Source: Deinandra increscens subsp. villosa (Eukaryota; Streptophyta; Magnoliopsida; Asterales; Asteraceae). From it: a stretch of 64,000 nt of DNA. A model generated the notes under the pieces. It was not told the DNA's origin and searched no databases. It worked only from the letters and a program-made list of their open reading frames with translations. Both the position numbers and the translations under genes were made by a program. Below are positions 1 to 11,899 of this stretch, one piece after another. The stretch spans positions 106,425,387-106,489,386 of the forward strand of contig JBCNJP010000007.1 of NCBI GenBank assembly GCA_039602395.1. Reading direction: 5' to 3'. Numbering within the stretch: position 1 is the first letter of the stretch; each line of letters starts with the position of its first letter.

Positions 1-1106
1 GTATTTTCTTGCATGGTATAACTACACTCCATAAGATTCAAATTTTATATATTTAAAAAACACAACATGTTGCTTTAAGGAAGATTTTCCTAGTCACATT
101 TTCATTAATTCATCAGTGAATAGAACGTTGCATCCATCTTAATGGCTGTAACATTTGATGATGAGAAAACTATGACTAATAGTTAAAATTTCAAATAAAC
201 TTAAACAACTTTACAAAGAAAATAATCTAAAGGCAGTATCAATAAAAACTAATCGAGTATAAAGATGAAATGCTACATTCGTCCATTTTGGCTCTTTTAA
301 TATGCGAAAGTGAGTGGCATGTTCACCTACACAAATAAAGATGCCATTAATAGCGCCATTAACAAAAACATAATAGTAAAAGCTCTCACACATGAGAAAA
401 CAAAAGAAGATTTGATAACAGATTTCATATGATGTATCTCCACCAACAAACGCTCAGTCGGATTCGACCCATAATCTTGAACTCCAACCGACAAACCAAA
501 GATCCGAACCCCGCTATCAAAATAATTTAAAAGATGCTAAGTAAACTAAGTGAAAGTTAACCAAGATAAATGTCAAAGTGTGAGTACACATTTGTAATTG
601 ATGATTAAACTGTCTTATTAAGAAATTCAGCCCCTACAACAAACACAGGGCTAGTAGTAGCAAATGAACAACAACAGAAAAATGGTTGATGTTCTCTTGA
701 GATGTCAGAATCTATTAAAGCAGAATAGAGACAGGGACGAAGAAATGTACCAGAAGGTGGATCAACATTTCATACTCATCAGTTGAAATCTCCACAATAA
801 CATACGAATATTTTATGCTAGTGGTTGAAAATGGTAATGGGATGGAACACGAACTTCAATATCAAAGCATCAATTTAATCCTCAGTATGCCTGAATCTTG
901 AATCAAGTACACCCCAGACCTTAAAGTAATAAGCAACGTATGTAGTCGAAGATGCGCCTAAAATCATATCCATTGCTTAAATTCGAGGGTTTACAGTGCA
1001 ATCAGAAGAAAACATGATTAAAATCAGAACAATAACTGTAAAAATTGAGTAGTTCGGCGGTTGCAGCCGATGGTTACGAAGAAGAGGAAGTAAGATTTAC
1101 CGGCAA
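1..1106. other. AT-rich region, no gene recognised
   Basis: No open frame here has recognisable composition or motifs. On the minus strand this stretch lies downstream of the gene-like segment at 1107-1740 and could be its intron or 3' part, but I see no second exon I would defend. Confidence 0.3.
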
Positions 1107-1740
1107 TTAGCAGGGAACTAACAACAGATCGACGATGAAATCACTGATAGCAAATGGTATGGTAGAGAAGAAGATACAACAATTGATTGAGGCGGTGTTA
1201 GATCGTGACTCATTGTGAGGCACATGACTTTTGCTACTCTTCTCTCTCGTCATAAACGCCCAAGAACCCAAGTGAAGAACAGAAACCCTAAACGGTGACA
1301 GATCCATCGCCGTGCAAATCAATAGCTGCATGTGGCCAGTTGTGAATGGAAATTGAGCCTCTGCTTTCATCTGTAGCAAAACCCTAAAGCGGATGAGAAA
1401 ACAACGATGTATAAAACAAAAGAGGGAAAGGGATGACAATAGGTGGCATTATCTTATTAGATGATCATCGCCGTCGACGGAGACCGAGAGGCCTTGAATC
1501 AGGAGGTGTTTGAACCATGTGACGATGATGCAATGGAAGTCACCGACGATTTGGGTCTAGCCGGATTTTGTGACGGCGACATATCGGTCATCACCGGCGC
1601 CAGATAAAATAAGAAAACAGTCATAAGAATCGAAGCGAAGAAAACACTGACCACAACCTCTAGAGATGATGAGAATCAACCACCGGATTTTTAGAGAGAG
1701 ATAGAGAAGCCTCTAGAAAAAGAGGCCTGCAAAACTGAAA
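1107..1740 (-). other. Gene-like leader with 110-codon ORF, unrecognised
   Basis: On the minus strand this segment is less AT-rich than its surroundings. It contains a pyrimidine-rich leader at about 1690-1740, a short ORF (1499-1591) and a 110-codon ORF (1107-1439) that stops just before a possible splice donor (CCG then GTAAAT near 1099). The 110-residue product starts with a hydrophobic, Cys- and Phe-rich stretch and has no domain I recognise. The pattern, several upstream short ORFs then a donor, resembles a plant 5' leader or a captured gene fragment rather than a finished protein. I do not assign a function. Confidence 0.2.
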
Positions 1741-2195
1741 AGAGATGATGATAAATATCAATATAAATACACATGTAAATCTCAAGGACTAATATTGTCA
1801 AAAAAACAAAGAGCTGTGACCAGTTTTCAAAAACCATAAACAATACTATTCATCATGAATTTGTATTGTATATTTATATAATATGTTATGATAAATTATT
1901 TAAATAAGAAAATTTATATTTTAATATTTAATTATTTAAAATTATAAACATTTAATAAGTGAGAGAATTGATATTTAATACGAGAGAGGAGCAGAAAAAT
2001 TGTAATAAGAATGAATCTAGTGATGACATGTGTCCTAAATGTAATTGTTTATTAGAATAGGAAGATTATGAGGAGGATATATAGTATATTTTACACGGTT
2101 AGAACATTAAATAATTATTTTTATTATTGAAGTTACGTATTATATTACATTAAATAATTAAATGAAATTTACTTATATTGATCTTGATTATTAAA

Positions 2196-2196
<1 letters not shown>

Positions 2197-2236
<40 letters not shown>
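2197..2236. repeat. (TA)n microsatellite
   Basis: About 18 uninterrupted TA units in very AT-rich DNA. Unlike most other TA tracts in this window, no clear inverted-repeat element abuts it. Confidence 0.9.
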
Positions 2237-2238
<2 letters not shown>

Positions 2239-2528
2239 AATAAGGGAGTAAAAATAAAATTTATAAAATTTTGCTTTTAAAAATAAAATATTTAACAATT
2301 AAATGATTTGAGACAAGAAAGTTTAAAGATAAAAGTTTTATAAGATGAAATATGATGGTAATAACTGTTATTTTTATAATTATTTATTAGATAGAAATAA
2401 AAAATTACCAAGATTAGTACACTAGTGCTGATATGGAGAAGTTATTTTAAAAAAGACATTTTTTTTACATTGAATATATCCTACTCATAGAGTCATAGTC
2501 TTAAACTATCTCAAACTAAATTACATCA

Positions 2529-2600
2529 ATGTGTGAGTTTAAACCCATAACCTCCATACTAAAAAGACAAAACCTGTATCAAGTGAGCTAGTCTCACATT
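2529..2600 (-). repeat. tRNA-derived SINE-like relic
   Basis: Read on the minus strand, an A-box-like word (TAGCTCACTTGATA, about 2576-2590) is followed by a B-box-like word (GGGTTTAAACTC, 2535-2546). This is the layout of the internal RNA polymerase III promoter of tRNA-derived SINEs. It does not fold as an intact tRNA. It could also be a decayed tRNA pseudogene. Confidence 0.4.
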
Positions 2601-3457
2601 TGCTCTAAGAGGCACATGTAATTTTAGAAAACTAAGAATAATTTGGGGCCATTACATTTATTAAGCTCTATTTAATGTTGAGTTTAAATTTATGGAGAAA
2701 AAAAATGATAGAGTGACATTTTAATCTTTACCTATATATATTGAATTTTTTTTTGTCAAGTTTTCTTATCTTTTTAAATGTTCAAAACTTTTATATATGT
2801 ATTATTATTTTTTAATGACACCATAAAAATTAACATTTTTAATCTTTAAAACTAGTACAATGCTACTATATATAAAATGAAAAATATACGTTTTCAACTC
2901 TTTATGTTTTCTAGTGTATCATTATGTTTTTCTAAAATTATTAGCTCTAGACAAAATAATTAACAACACTATTTATGTCCTTCTAATATGTAGTATATAC
3001 TAATAACTTAATTTAATACATAATTTTTTTTTACGTGAAATGGGTTAATATATAAAAGACATATCAAACTCATAATCCTTCTTTAACTTTTTCAGATTTA
3101 TGAAGCTATTACTTTGAAACCTAATTAATACTCATAAGCTTTTATAATATTGTTGTTAGTTAACTTCTAACTCTTCAAGTATTAACTTAACATACATTGG
3201 ATTTGGTTTAATACATCTACCCCCATTTTGTCTTTTTGTATATATACATTCACACCCACATGACATGATTCTCTTGGTCAATTGTTTTTGGGTTTATTTA
3301 TTCGTATGTTCACACACGCACAACACTCAAACTCATATTTATTTTTAAACTTCTATTGTTTTAATAATTATAATTAATTTCATAGATTTTTTTTATAGAT
3401 ACTATGATTTTATTTTATCTATGTTATATTATAATACATATAAGGATGAGAAGAGTG
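2600..3457. other. AT-rich spacer with a diverged foldback arm
   Basis: No gene is visible. The part at about 2690-2960 resembles, in the same orientation, the left arm of the foldback element at 3468-4351: both contain a block ending in cataaaaa-type sequence, then an ATCTTTA-type word, then TATATATAAAAT. It is probably an older partial copy of that element. Confidence 0.35.
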
Positions 3458-3467
3458 TATATATATA

Positions 3468-4351
3468 AGGTGAAATTATTGTGAGAAGTTTATATTAGAT
3501 AAGAAAGAATTATAGCCATTAGATCTTCAATTAAATGATGATCTATGACTCAAAGTTTTCTTGGGTAATTACAGAGAAACTAAAGAAAATAAAAGATGGA
3601 AGGACATTTGTTATTTTTTTTTTATCAAACTTCTCTCATTTTTTAAACCTTCATAACTCCTAGATACAACATTATTTTTTTAAAAAAATTACACCATAAA
3701 AACGAACGTTTTTTTATCTTTAGAACATGTACACTGTTGTTATATATAAAATTAATTTTTTGTACTCTTTCGATTGTATCAAAATGTTCAGATCATTGTG
3801 TCATTGTGTCATATTGTGTAAAAAATGTTCAGATTACTGTGTCATATTGTTGTAAAAAATGTTCAGATCATTGTGTCATATGGTGTCAAAAACCGAAAGA
3901 GTGATTTTTTTTAATTTTATACATAACAACACTATATATACTTTTGACACAATGACACAATGATCTGAACATTTTGACACAATGACACAATGATATGAAC
4001 ACTGTGACAAAAATTGAAATAGTAATTTTTATTTTATTTTATTTTTTTATAGAGCAACACTATACGCGTTTTAAAGATAAAAAAACGCTCGTTTTTTATA
4101 TAGGAGCACTGTAATTTTTTATATAACAACACTCCTATTTTTTATATAGCAACACTGTAATTTAGAAAAAAAATAATACCGTATGTAAAAGTTATGAATG
4201 TTTTAAAAAAATGGGGAAGTAGATAAAAAGTCAACAAAAGTGACTAATACTAAAATACCCATCATTCCTTTTTTATTAGATTAAGATTCAATGGCTGAAA
4301 TTATTTCTTATCCTCCTTACCTAAAACTAACTTCCCATTTAAACATCTCCC
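3468..4351. mobile_element. TA-flanked foldback element (family T5)
   Basis: Two imperfect arms of roughly 440 bp face each other with almost no loop. Matching landmarks occur in mirrored order: ATAAGAAA-type and GCCATT-type words near the outer ends, an AACG/CGTT-T7 block inside, and GTTCAGATCATTGTGTCA (left, repeated) against TGACACAATGATCTGAAC (right, repeated) at the centre. The outer ends abut short TA runs (3458-3467 and 4352-4361). There is no coding capacity. A transcript of the unit would form a long hairpin. The arms are diverged, so the exact ends are estimates. Confidence 0.6.
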
Positions 4352-4814
4352 TATATATATAATCTTAATAATTTAAGTAGTTATAACTTTTATAACATAT
4401 GTTACAACCTCTAAAATTAAGCTAGTGATAGATAGTATCATAAATATAAATATAAATATATATTAATATGAAATCAATAATACATATAAATAAAAGTTAT
4501 TAATTTTAATATACTTCTTAGAATTATTTATATTATTCAATTGTTTCTTTTAAATTATTTTGATTTTGTTTGAAACATTACTTCCTTTTCTTAGTATTTT
4601 AAATATTTGTGTTTTTTGTTATGTTTTAAAAAATTTACGCATTTACAAAATAAATCATGACTAATTACTTTTATTCTTAAATTAGTTTTGGTTTCTTTTA
4701 AAGTTTATTTTAACAAGATGTATTTTTTTAACATAGTTTTCTCTAATATGAACATACCCTTGCGATCTAGTTCTTTCATACAAGAAAATGAAGGTAATGA
4801 AACACTCATAAAGT

Positions 4815-4975
4815 TAGGGGTGTTCAAAAAATCTAAATCTGAACCCGAAATATCCAAAATTTTGAATCCAAAAATATCAAAAAATTCAGATATCCAATTT
4901 ATAAGATTCGAATTCCGGTATTGTTCTTGAAAAATTTTCGGATATCCGAATATCCGTTATATTTTTTTGAAATAT
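4815..4975. mobile_element. Truncated hAT-type element, TAGGGGTGTTCA end
   Basis: It starts with TAGGGGTGTTCA, the same terminus as the two complete hAT elements at 14017 and 15977. The interior is a run of short related words (GATATCC, ATATCCGAA, CCGAATATCC) and includes inverted copies. No matching CCCCTA end is visible downstream, so the element is broken or its right end has decayed. Confidence 0.45.
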
Positions 4976-5155
4976 ATTAAAATGTATACATTTATTAATT
5001 TATTTAAATACTATTCTTATTTCTCCATCAGATCCAAACAAACGAAGTTAAAAACTTTAAAACCCCACTTGTTCCTTTCCTCATAAGCAAATTACGCATC
5101 ACGCAACCTCTGCTTCTTTCCTCCTACAAATCTTTTGACTATCGGTTACGACCGG
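4976..5155. other. Flank of solo LTR, nothing recognised
   Basis: Unremarkable AT-rich sequence. It ends in the proposed target-site bases ACCGG immediately before the LTR. Confidence 0.3.
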
Positions 5156-7717
5156 TGTAAGATTTGCAAATTATCGTTATGAAAACCGACCCATTTTAAA
5201 ATTTCGCTATTTCCTGATTTTTGGATTAATGTGGGGTATTTATACCCTAAATTATAGCTTTTAAACAATTCATAACCATTTTTCAAAATAAAATAGATAA
5301 TTAAAAACTTTTGGATCCAAATTGGGTTCCTTAAATCGAAAAATAATGCAATTCGCGATTTTTATGTAATTTCGGTACGCGATTCGTCGTTAACCGAAAG
5401 GACGAGTTTTTGGTGTATCATATTTTTATAATTGATCTATTTATGAGCCTATTAGTCCTAAATCACATCACAAGTCATCACGCACAAGTCGAGTCTCGAA
5501 GCGTTGGTGATACGTACACGAATTGACATGAAAACGTGTTTTGTTGCTCATAATTCCATGATTGCCATGCTATATTCAATTTTACATGCTTGAATGTGTT
5601 TCATATGTTTGGGAATGCAAAATGATAAAAAACGGTGAAAACGGGACTCTAAATTGATCAAGAACGAAGAATCTAGGGAAGATTGGTAAAACCGACCAAA
5701 AAATGCAATTATTTAATTTAAGTAACAAATGTAAATGTTTATATATCATATTGCTACTTTTTTAGTGGAAATGATGAAATGAATCCAATGGTGACGAAAT
5801 CGGGACCAAAAACCCTAATTTACTTGGTTAAATCTTGAATTTTCATGACTGGTCAAAGAAAGTCAACAAAAAAGTCAATCTGCCTGGTCAAACCAGGCAC
5901 CGCGAACCGCGAAGTAACCTTAGCGTACCGCGACTCCGTACAACGAACAAATTTTGTTTTAAAATCGTTTCCAGCAGCATTTGTCACCATTTTGATCACT
6001 TTTATCAAACCCTAATACCTTTTGACGGCTGTTCTCGACCTAACATCACCTAGACCATCATTTATTGAAGTTTTGAGCTCATTTTGGGTGTTTCCAAGCC
6101 TAAATAAGTGTCGATTTTCATAATTTTGGTACTTTTTCTCTTATTTCACTTTCATCTTCTTGTTGTCTTGCTTGTTCTTGATAAAGATCATATTTATATG
6201 AACATTCTATGCTATATCTAAGTTATTCATTCTTATTTTCTATAAATCTTGTGAATCCATGCATAAAGTTTAGATTTTTTTTAATCAATTTTTATGATAT
6301 TTTATTGATGAATCTTGTTGGATCATGATGGTTCATGTAGGATCTTGATGAGACTCATTAAAGGACATATTTTTTTACATAATTGTTCATTAATGTGTGA
6401 TATTTAGGCCAAATCTAGGGTTTTGTGGACGGAAGTTAATAACTTGATGATTTTTTTTATGAAAAATATATATATTTGGTTCGTTCATAATTAGATCTAA
6501 GAAATTGATTGTTTGAGGTTGATGCATGATAGATCTAGGTTACTAAGCATGATTAGCCCTATATACAATGTCATGGTTGGTTTGCATAAATAAAGATTGG
6601 TTGTTATTGTCTAGAATTATTTAAAGTAGGGTTTTAGGCTAAAATTAATTATTTTTGAAAGAAAAATATATAAATATATATTTGATTGCTTTATTACTTG
6701 ATGATTATTATATGATATGTTTAGGTCTAGATTAATGTTAAATTAATGGTTGGTTGATAATTGTAGTCTATGCGATTCCATAAAAGTTATATATATATAT
6801 TTAGAGGCGTCGCAAAATAAATGGTTTATCTATTATTCTGTGTCGTGAAAATTCAATTATTTATTTATTTATCTATTTATTTAATTATTTTTTATTTATC
6901 CGTTTATTCCTCCATCTGGTTTAGCTGTCGAGTTCGTATTCGGGTTATTCGTCTCGTGTCATGGTGTTTTTCTTTCCCTTGTGTCTCCATGCCAGGTGAG
7001 TATCATAGCCCCTTTTCTTTTTAAGTTTTGGGGTGCAACATGTACCGTATTACTCATGTTCTTGACTTTATCTTTTCAAACCGCATGCGAGTTCTATGTT
7101 TGATCTATGTGCCTTGTATATGTGAACTTGTTTGGATCATTGCTATGGACTTTGGTTGTGTGTGTTGTACTTATGTGTTGCTAATATTCATGTTCATGTT
7201 CATAGACGTACCTCATTTGAGCCGGGGTACCAATAGTGGATCCGTTGTTTTGGCAACCCACTTGGCCTGCCTCGCATGTGGCGCCTTGTGATTGAAAGCC
7301 TAAATGCCGAGGGCTTGGGTTACGTCGACCCTCATGTGCTTTAATTCAATACTTGTTTGCTATACATGTGTTCACTGATTTAACATTGAATTTCATATTC
7401 AAAGCTATGATCGTATATCTATATAAACCTATGATTACTCACCAACTATTCGTAGTTGACCTTATTTTGTACATTTTGTAGGTTTGCTGATTAAAAGATG
7501 ATTATAGGTTGATGACACTATAGGATTGCACACGGACCTAGTGTGACCAAATTAATCAATTTATCTGTATCTCATTGATATTAAATGTTTGTATAGTAAT
7601 ATTTTATTTGATTTATTTGAAATTGGCTCATTAAGAATATCGCAACATTAATCAGTGTTGTGTGCATCTGGACAATCATCGCACCCCGATATATTCCGCC
7701 ATCGATCGGATGTGACA
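5156..7717 (+). repeat. Probable solo LTR of a long-LTR gypsy element (family A)
   Basis: The 2.56-kb unit starts TGTAAGATTTGC and ends GGATGTGACA (TG...CA). Flanks are ACCGG on the left and ACCAG on the right, a 5-bp target duplication with one mismatch. No primer-binding site or coding region follows, so I read it as a solo LTR left by recombination. Related sequence occurs reversed at about 24346-33409 (outside the nested copia) and at 9720-10345, and partially at 7842-8420, which confirms it is a repeat. The length and the GGGGTGCAACATGTACC and ACTCACCAAC-type blocks fit chromovirus (Tekay/Del-like) LTRs; that lineage call is inference. A TA-rich TATA-like stretch lies near 6788-6803. Short ORFs inside are not genes. 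Confidence 0.6.
5883..5935 (+). promoter_or_regulatory. GC-rich word module inside family A LTR
   Basis: In AT-rich surroundings this stretch holds an inverted pair CCTGGT...ACCAGG and two related words, ACCGCGAACCGCGAAG and GCGTACCGCGACT. Other LTR copies in the window have different but similarly built GC words in what looks like the same slot (see findings). Role unknown. Confidence 0.4.
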
Positions 7718-7841
7718 ACCAGAGTTACGCACCGACTTCATTGATTACACCATTACAGTCGCATTTAACACATAGTTGTAGGCTTGCAGCTCCATAGATC
7801 CGTCAGTTGCGATCCTATTTTGAGTGCGGCTACACCTTATT
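7718..7841. other. Spacer between two LTR units
   Basis: Short sequence between the solo LTR end and a second LTR-like start. No gene or primer-binding site seen. Confidence 0.3.
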
Positions 7842-8420
7842 GTAACATCCATCTGCTTCGAAACTTGGAAACCCGACCCGTTTTCAATTTTGGCACATTC
7901 TTTATTTTTTAAACCAAATTGCATAATTGGACATTCAATTCTGTTAACTTGAACTTCTATTCAAATGAGGTTTTATAAAAGTTTGGGGTTAATACGGTAA
8001 ATAACGGAAGTTTATGGTTTCCACGTAATTTCGGTTCTTTAATTTTAATAATCACCGAGGAATATCATGTTACTTATTTTTGTCACATTTCATAGGTTCC
8101 ATTTTCATGATTTAATGTACTTTAACCTTGCAGGAAAGTATGGGGTGATTTGTGTAAGTTTGCAAATAAAAAGCGTTAATAATAAGATTCGGAGACACCC
8201 CCCCCCCGGCGTGTTGCGAGGCGTATGCATGAGACAGGTCGCGCCACGCGACTTTTTAATCAGACTAGAACTTTTGACTTGCTTGTTTTTGGTAACCTCG
8301 GTTGATTGGGATCTCCATTTGAGGCTGAATTAAGCACGATTTTCACTCCAACATAACCCTATATGAACCTAGCCATTATTGTAACTCATTCCTTCAGTAA
8401 AACTAAACTACAATTGATTT
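7842..8420 (+). repeat. 5' part of a second family A-like LTR
   Basis: It begins TGTAACATCC and shares with the LTR at 5156 the order of an AAACCCGACCCGTTTT-type block, a loose ATTTCGGTTC block and a GC-rich word module. The module at 8198-8251 contains C10, then GCGTGTTGCGAGGCGTATGC and GTCGCGCCACGCGAC. It is truncated where the minus-strand copia LTR begins at 8434, so that insertion may have cut it. Confidence 0.45.
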
Positions 8421-8433
8421 CAATTAATCAATT

Positions 8434-9172
8434 TGTTGGGTCTTGTGAGGGACTCTTTAACAATATAGGCACAATTTGATTTAAACAAAGATAATAGTGT
8501 CGCGGAAATAATTAATCAAACTGGAAGACCGTAATTCATAAAAAGGTTTTTCTATATCTCAAGTGTAAATAATGGTTTGCACGAGCTTATAGTATGTACA
8601 TAAATCAACAGAAAGAACATCAACAAAAAGAACTTTTCTACAAGAGTATGTGATAAGCACGTTGAGAAGCTTATGAATTGTGAATGAATCTCTTAGTTGT
8701 CTTGGTGAAGAACGCTTGCTATTTATAGCAAGTTGTAAATGAATAATGTGGTTGATGTCGGTTGAATTTCGAGTGTGTAAGAGTTTATAGAGATAAATTG
8801 AGGGTATTCAATTTATCTCTTTTCAACCATCTTCAAGTGTATATGCATTTAATATCAAGTGAGTTTTTCCTTTACTTGGTCTTCACTCATAACCTTCTTT
8901 ACTTCTCGTACTCTTTATCTTCAGATAGTCTTAAGCTCCTTCAAGACTCTTTGTTGAAGACTTAAAATGCTTCCCATCAGAAGCCTTTCACAGAAAGGAG
9001 GAGTTCTATGAAATTTGGGTTTTACAAATGACCTACACAAATTTCTGTAGTTTATCTGTGAATTCACAGAATCTATAAATTTGACAGATTCTGATGTCTT
9101 TTCTCTTTGTAGGATGCTTCTAGTGTTTTCTTCTAGTACTTGACTTAGTCTATTAATAGGAGTGTTCTAACA
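8434..9172 (-). repeat. 3' LTR of a minus-strand copia-type element
   Basis: Read on the minus strand it runs from TGTTAGAACACTCC to GACCCAACA (TG...CA, 739 bp). Immediately upstream of its start is a purine-rich tract (TACTTAGGAGGGAT, about 9173-9186), which is where a polypurine tract should be. A minus-strand TATA box, CTATAAATAG, lies near 8711-8720 within a symmetrical GCTATTTATAGC word. No primer-binding site follows the LTR end at 8434, so this is the 3' LTR. Family assignment rests on LTR style only. Confidence 0.5.
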
Positions 9173-9719
9173 ATCCCTCCTAAGTATTTGAAGAAAATAA
9201 ATGAAAGAGAAAGATCATTTTCATTAATCAACATAAATAAAATTACAATTAGCACGACCAGTTTGAGGATCTATCTTGAATTTGAAGGGTTTGCTACATT
9301 CTTGAATGAGAGTTCTAAAGAGGGTTCTTTCCTTTTGTGGAGCTATAATTTCTGCAATGATCATTTGTGCTACTCCTTTATCATTTTTTTTTACTATTGT
9401 TCAGAAGAAACAAAAAGAAGTTCAATGCTTGGTGAGTGTATCTGTACTTTTGGTTGACCTTGAAGTATTTCCTTTCTTCCTTGTGATCTCTAAAGCAGAC
9501 TCCAGGGATTTGTCTTTCTATTATTGTTCATGATCCTCTCTAAGAGACACTATGACGAAGTTCCTCATTTGGCTTTGTGATGTTTAGTTTTGGTAGATCG
9601 GATTCTTTAGCCAACTGGATGTCAATTTATGCTTTTCTTCTATACATCCTTTTTCCTGCCTCCATGCTTTGATAAAGGGCAGTGCCAATTACCCGTCAAG
9701 TCAGGTGGGTTATCAAGCC
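9173..9719 (-). other. Internal 3' region of the minus-strand LTR element
   Basis: This should be the tail of the element whose LTR is at 8434-9172. On the minus strand short frames interrupted by stops are seen, the last about 50 codons ending near 9226. I could not match them to copia RNase H. The 5' part of the element is missing, replaced by gypsy LTR sequence from about 9720. Confidence 0.3.
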
Positions 9720-10342
9720 AATAGATCTATTATTGTAACCCCGACTCGGTGTGTTAATAATTCCTTAAAACTGACATTGAAAATGAAATAGATTTCATCC
9801 AAACTAATGATCCACACAAGTTTAACATACTAGAACACACATAACAATCTTAGAACTCGCATATAGATTTTGAGTACAGAGTCAAGAAACTTGAGGTTAA
9901 TATAGCGTACGTGTTGCACCCCAAAACGATAAAAGAAAAGGGGATATGAATACTCATCTGATATTAGAGATATGAACAAAAGGATGACACCACGAAAATA
10001 AGATGATTAAACCCAAAGATGACCATAATGAACGAATAAACCGAATGAATACAAAGATCGAATTAACATGACTGACCAAGTTGACTCAATGACACATTGG
10101 TGATTTATTTAAGTGATGACGTACTTATTTATCGTATCATATATGAAATAAACATAACAGTTGATCATGCGACGTCATAATAATTATTAACATAAATAAT
10201 TATTACATTGCAACATAAAAATTTTATTATTTTCCATGAAATTGCTCATAGTCAAACAATGATCATGATTATCATATATGCACAACATATACCACATCAT
10301 ACATGCAAGACCATGCCATGGTGTTCATCATAAAGCACATAA

Positions 10343-10345
<3 letters not shown>
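9720..10345 (-). repeat. Family A LTR fragment, reversed
   Basis: The minus strand matches the part of the 5156-7717 LTR around 6990-7170: a GAGTATCATAGCCCC-like block, a run like CTTTTCTTTT, then TTTTGGGGTGCAACA followed by GTACC/GTACG. Both ends are truncated. It holds no gene. Confidence 0.5.
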
Positions 10346-10398
<53 letters not shown>

Positions 10399-10401
<3 letters not shown>

Positions 10402-10574
10402 AGAGGATCATTTGAGAACCAATTTGATTTGAGAACTAAAAAAAACTAATTTGAGCCACATGTTTATTACATGTATCCCCCCCTCCCATGAATTGTAGTG
10501 GTCCCCCCCTGAAATTTGTGGTTGAGATTTAGTTCTTAAAAGTTCTCAAAATAAAAAGTTCTCATTTGAACCTA

Positions 10575-10578
<4 letters not shown>
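10399..10578. mobile_element. T1a, TA-embedded MITE
   Basis: 180-bp non-coding element. Its start (AGGATCATTTGAGAAC) and the reverse complement of its end (AGGTTCAAATGAGAAC) form an imperfect terminal inverted repeat. The interior has a conserved CCCCCCCTCCCATGAATTG-type block. Copies T1b, T1c, T1e and T1f share the same order. There is no target duplication other than the TA repeat itself. Confidence 0.75.
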
Positions 10579-10622
<44 letters not shown>

Positions 10623-10929
10623 TTTAGGATCAAATGCGACAGACCATTTTGCCTAAGTTCAGTGCGGCCAAATCTGGACCACTAGATCAATTTGATGGAT
10701 GGATAAGATTAAAAGAGATGAGAGAGAAGGAGTGGAGGAATCTTAAAGCTGGAAGGGTAAATGTGGAAAACAATATTTATTCAAGTTCCCCCACAATTTT
10801 TAAACGACCATAACTTTTTCATACGACGTTATTTTTGAAAACGAATTTCACCATATTTCTAGTCGTGATTTTGTCTTTAATTTGAGACTAGGTTTGCTTA
10901 ATTTGGAGAAAAAAAAAATTTCACGTTTT

Positions 10930-11085
10930 TTACGACGCTGGTCTGTGCTGGCTGTGCTGGTGGAATTGTGCTGGCTGTGCTGGTCTGTGCTGGCTGTGCT
11001 GGTGGAATTGTGCTCTTGTGCTGGTAGACTGGTCTTTCAGCGCTGGTCTATGCTGGTATGTGTTGTGCTGTGCTGGTGTACAATG
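10930..11085 (+). repeat. TGTGCTGG minisatellite inside T2a
   Basis: Irregular tandem copies of words such as GTGCTGGCTGTGCTGG and GTGCTGGTGGAATT. The same tract is present inverted in T2b at about 18045-18185, so it belongs to the element and predates the gene capture. It reads as a Cys/Trp/Leu-rich peptide in one frame, which I regard as meaningless. Confidence 0.7.
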
Positions 11086-11094
11086 TCAATGTTT

Positions 11095-11322
11095 GAAGAA
11101 AGATTTAAACCAAAGGATGGGAAGCTTGACTATGGGAAAGATTTTTTTGCTCGCCAGGCCTTTTTAACTGTTTCGGGTCAACTTCAGGTTGAGACATTTG
11201 CTTGTGCACTTAGTAGTGTTTACACATTTGGGCCAACGTTTCGAGCTGAACCTTCCCATACATCAAGGCATCTTGCTGAATTCTGGATGGTTGAGCCTGA
11301 AATAGCATTTGCTGATATTGAG
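11095..11322 (+). pseudogene. Captured asparaginyl-tRNA synthetase exon fragment
   Basis: The plus-strand frame encodes about 70 residues containing GKDFFARQAFLTVSGQLQVE, then YTFGPTFRAE and SHTSRHLAEFWMVEPEIAF. This is the highly conserved class II catalytic core of cytosolic/organellar asparaginyl-tRNA synthetase, the enzyme that charges tRNA-Asn; FRAE and HLAEFWMVE correspond to the motif 2 region of class II synthetases. The frame stays open through the exon and ends at an apparent splice donor (GAG then GTATAT at 11322/11323), followed by about 150 bp of intron-like sequence. Retained intron means capture was from DNA, not mRNA. It lacks the anticodon-binding domain and most of the catalytic domain, so it cannot be a functional synthetase. 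The upstream frame into which it is fused comes from the minisatellite. Confidence 0.85.
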
Positions 11323-11899
11323 GTATATATAGTTTCGTAATGCGCTTTTTATTTAAAGTTTAGACACTATCTATTGATAAATGATATCAGTCAGGTATGA
11401 AAATGATTTTTTATAAAGGTTATCATTTCTTCGGATTTTGGAACTTGTTTGACTTCACTTGATACATATTCAAACACTATGCTGGTATGTGTTGTGCTGT
11501 GCTGGTGTACAATGTTAATGTTTTTTTTAAAAATTAAAAAAAAGATGTCTACGCTTCGAATTAAAATCTGAAAATTTTTAGGACCCTAAATCGCAGCTAG
11601 TACTACCCAAAAATTAAAAAAAAAAAAAAACTAGAAAAAACCCGGTTAAAACGTCAAAAAAAAAAGTTTCTTCAAATCGAGCAAACCTAGTCTCAAATTA
11701 AAGATAAAATCACGACTAGAATTATGGTGAAATTCGTTTTCGAAAATAACGTCGTATGAAAAAGTTATGATCGTTTTAAAAACTTGGGAAACTTGAATAA
11801 GTACCAAATATACCACATATGGGGAGAAATCTGGACATTCCTAATATGCCCCTGTGTGTACCGGATGTAGGCAACTTTGCCTGATGCACGGGAACCTTC

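Noticed and set aside
10882..11340. A 152-codon frame that could be read as a host gene with an AsnRS domain
   Set aside because: The N-terminal half is the TGTGCTGG minisatellite of the transposon and the C-terminal half is a captured exon running into its intron. It is not a gene.
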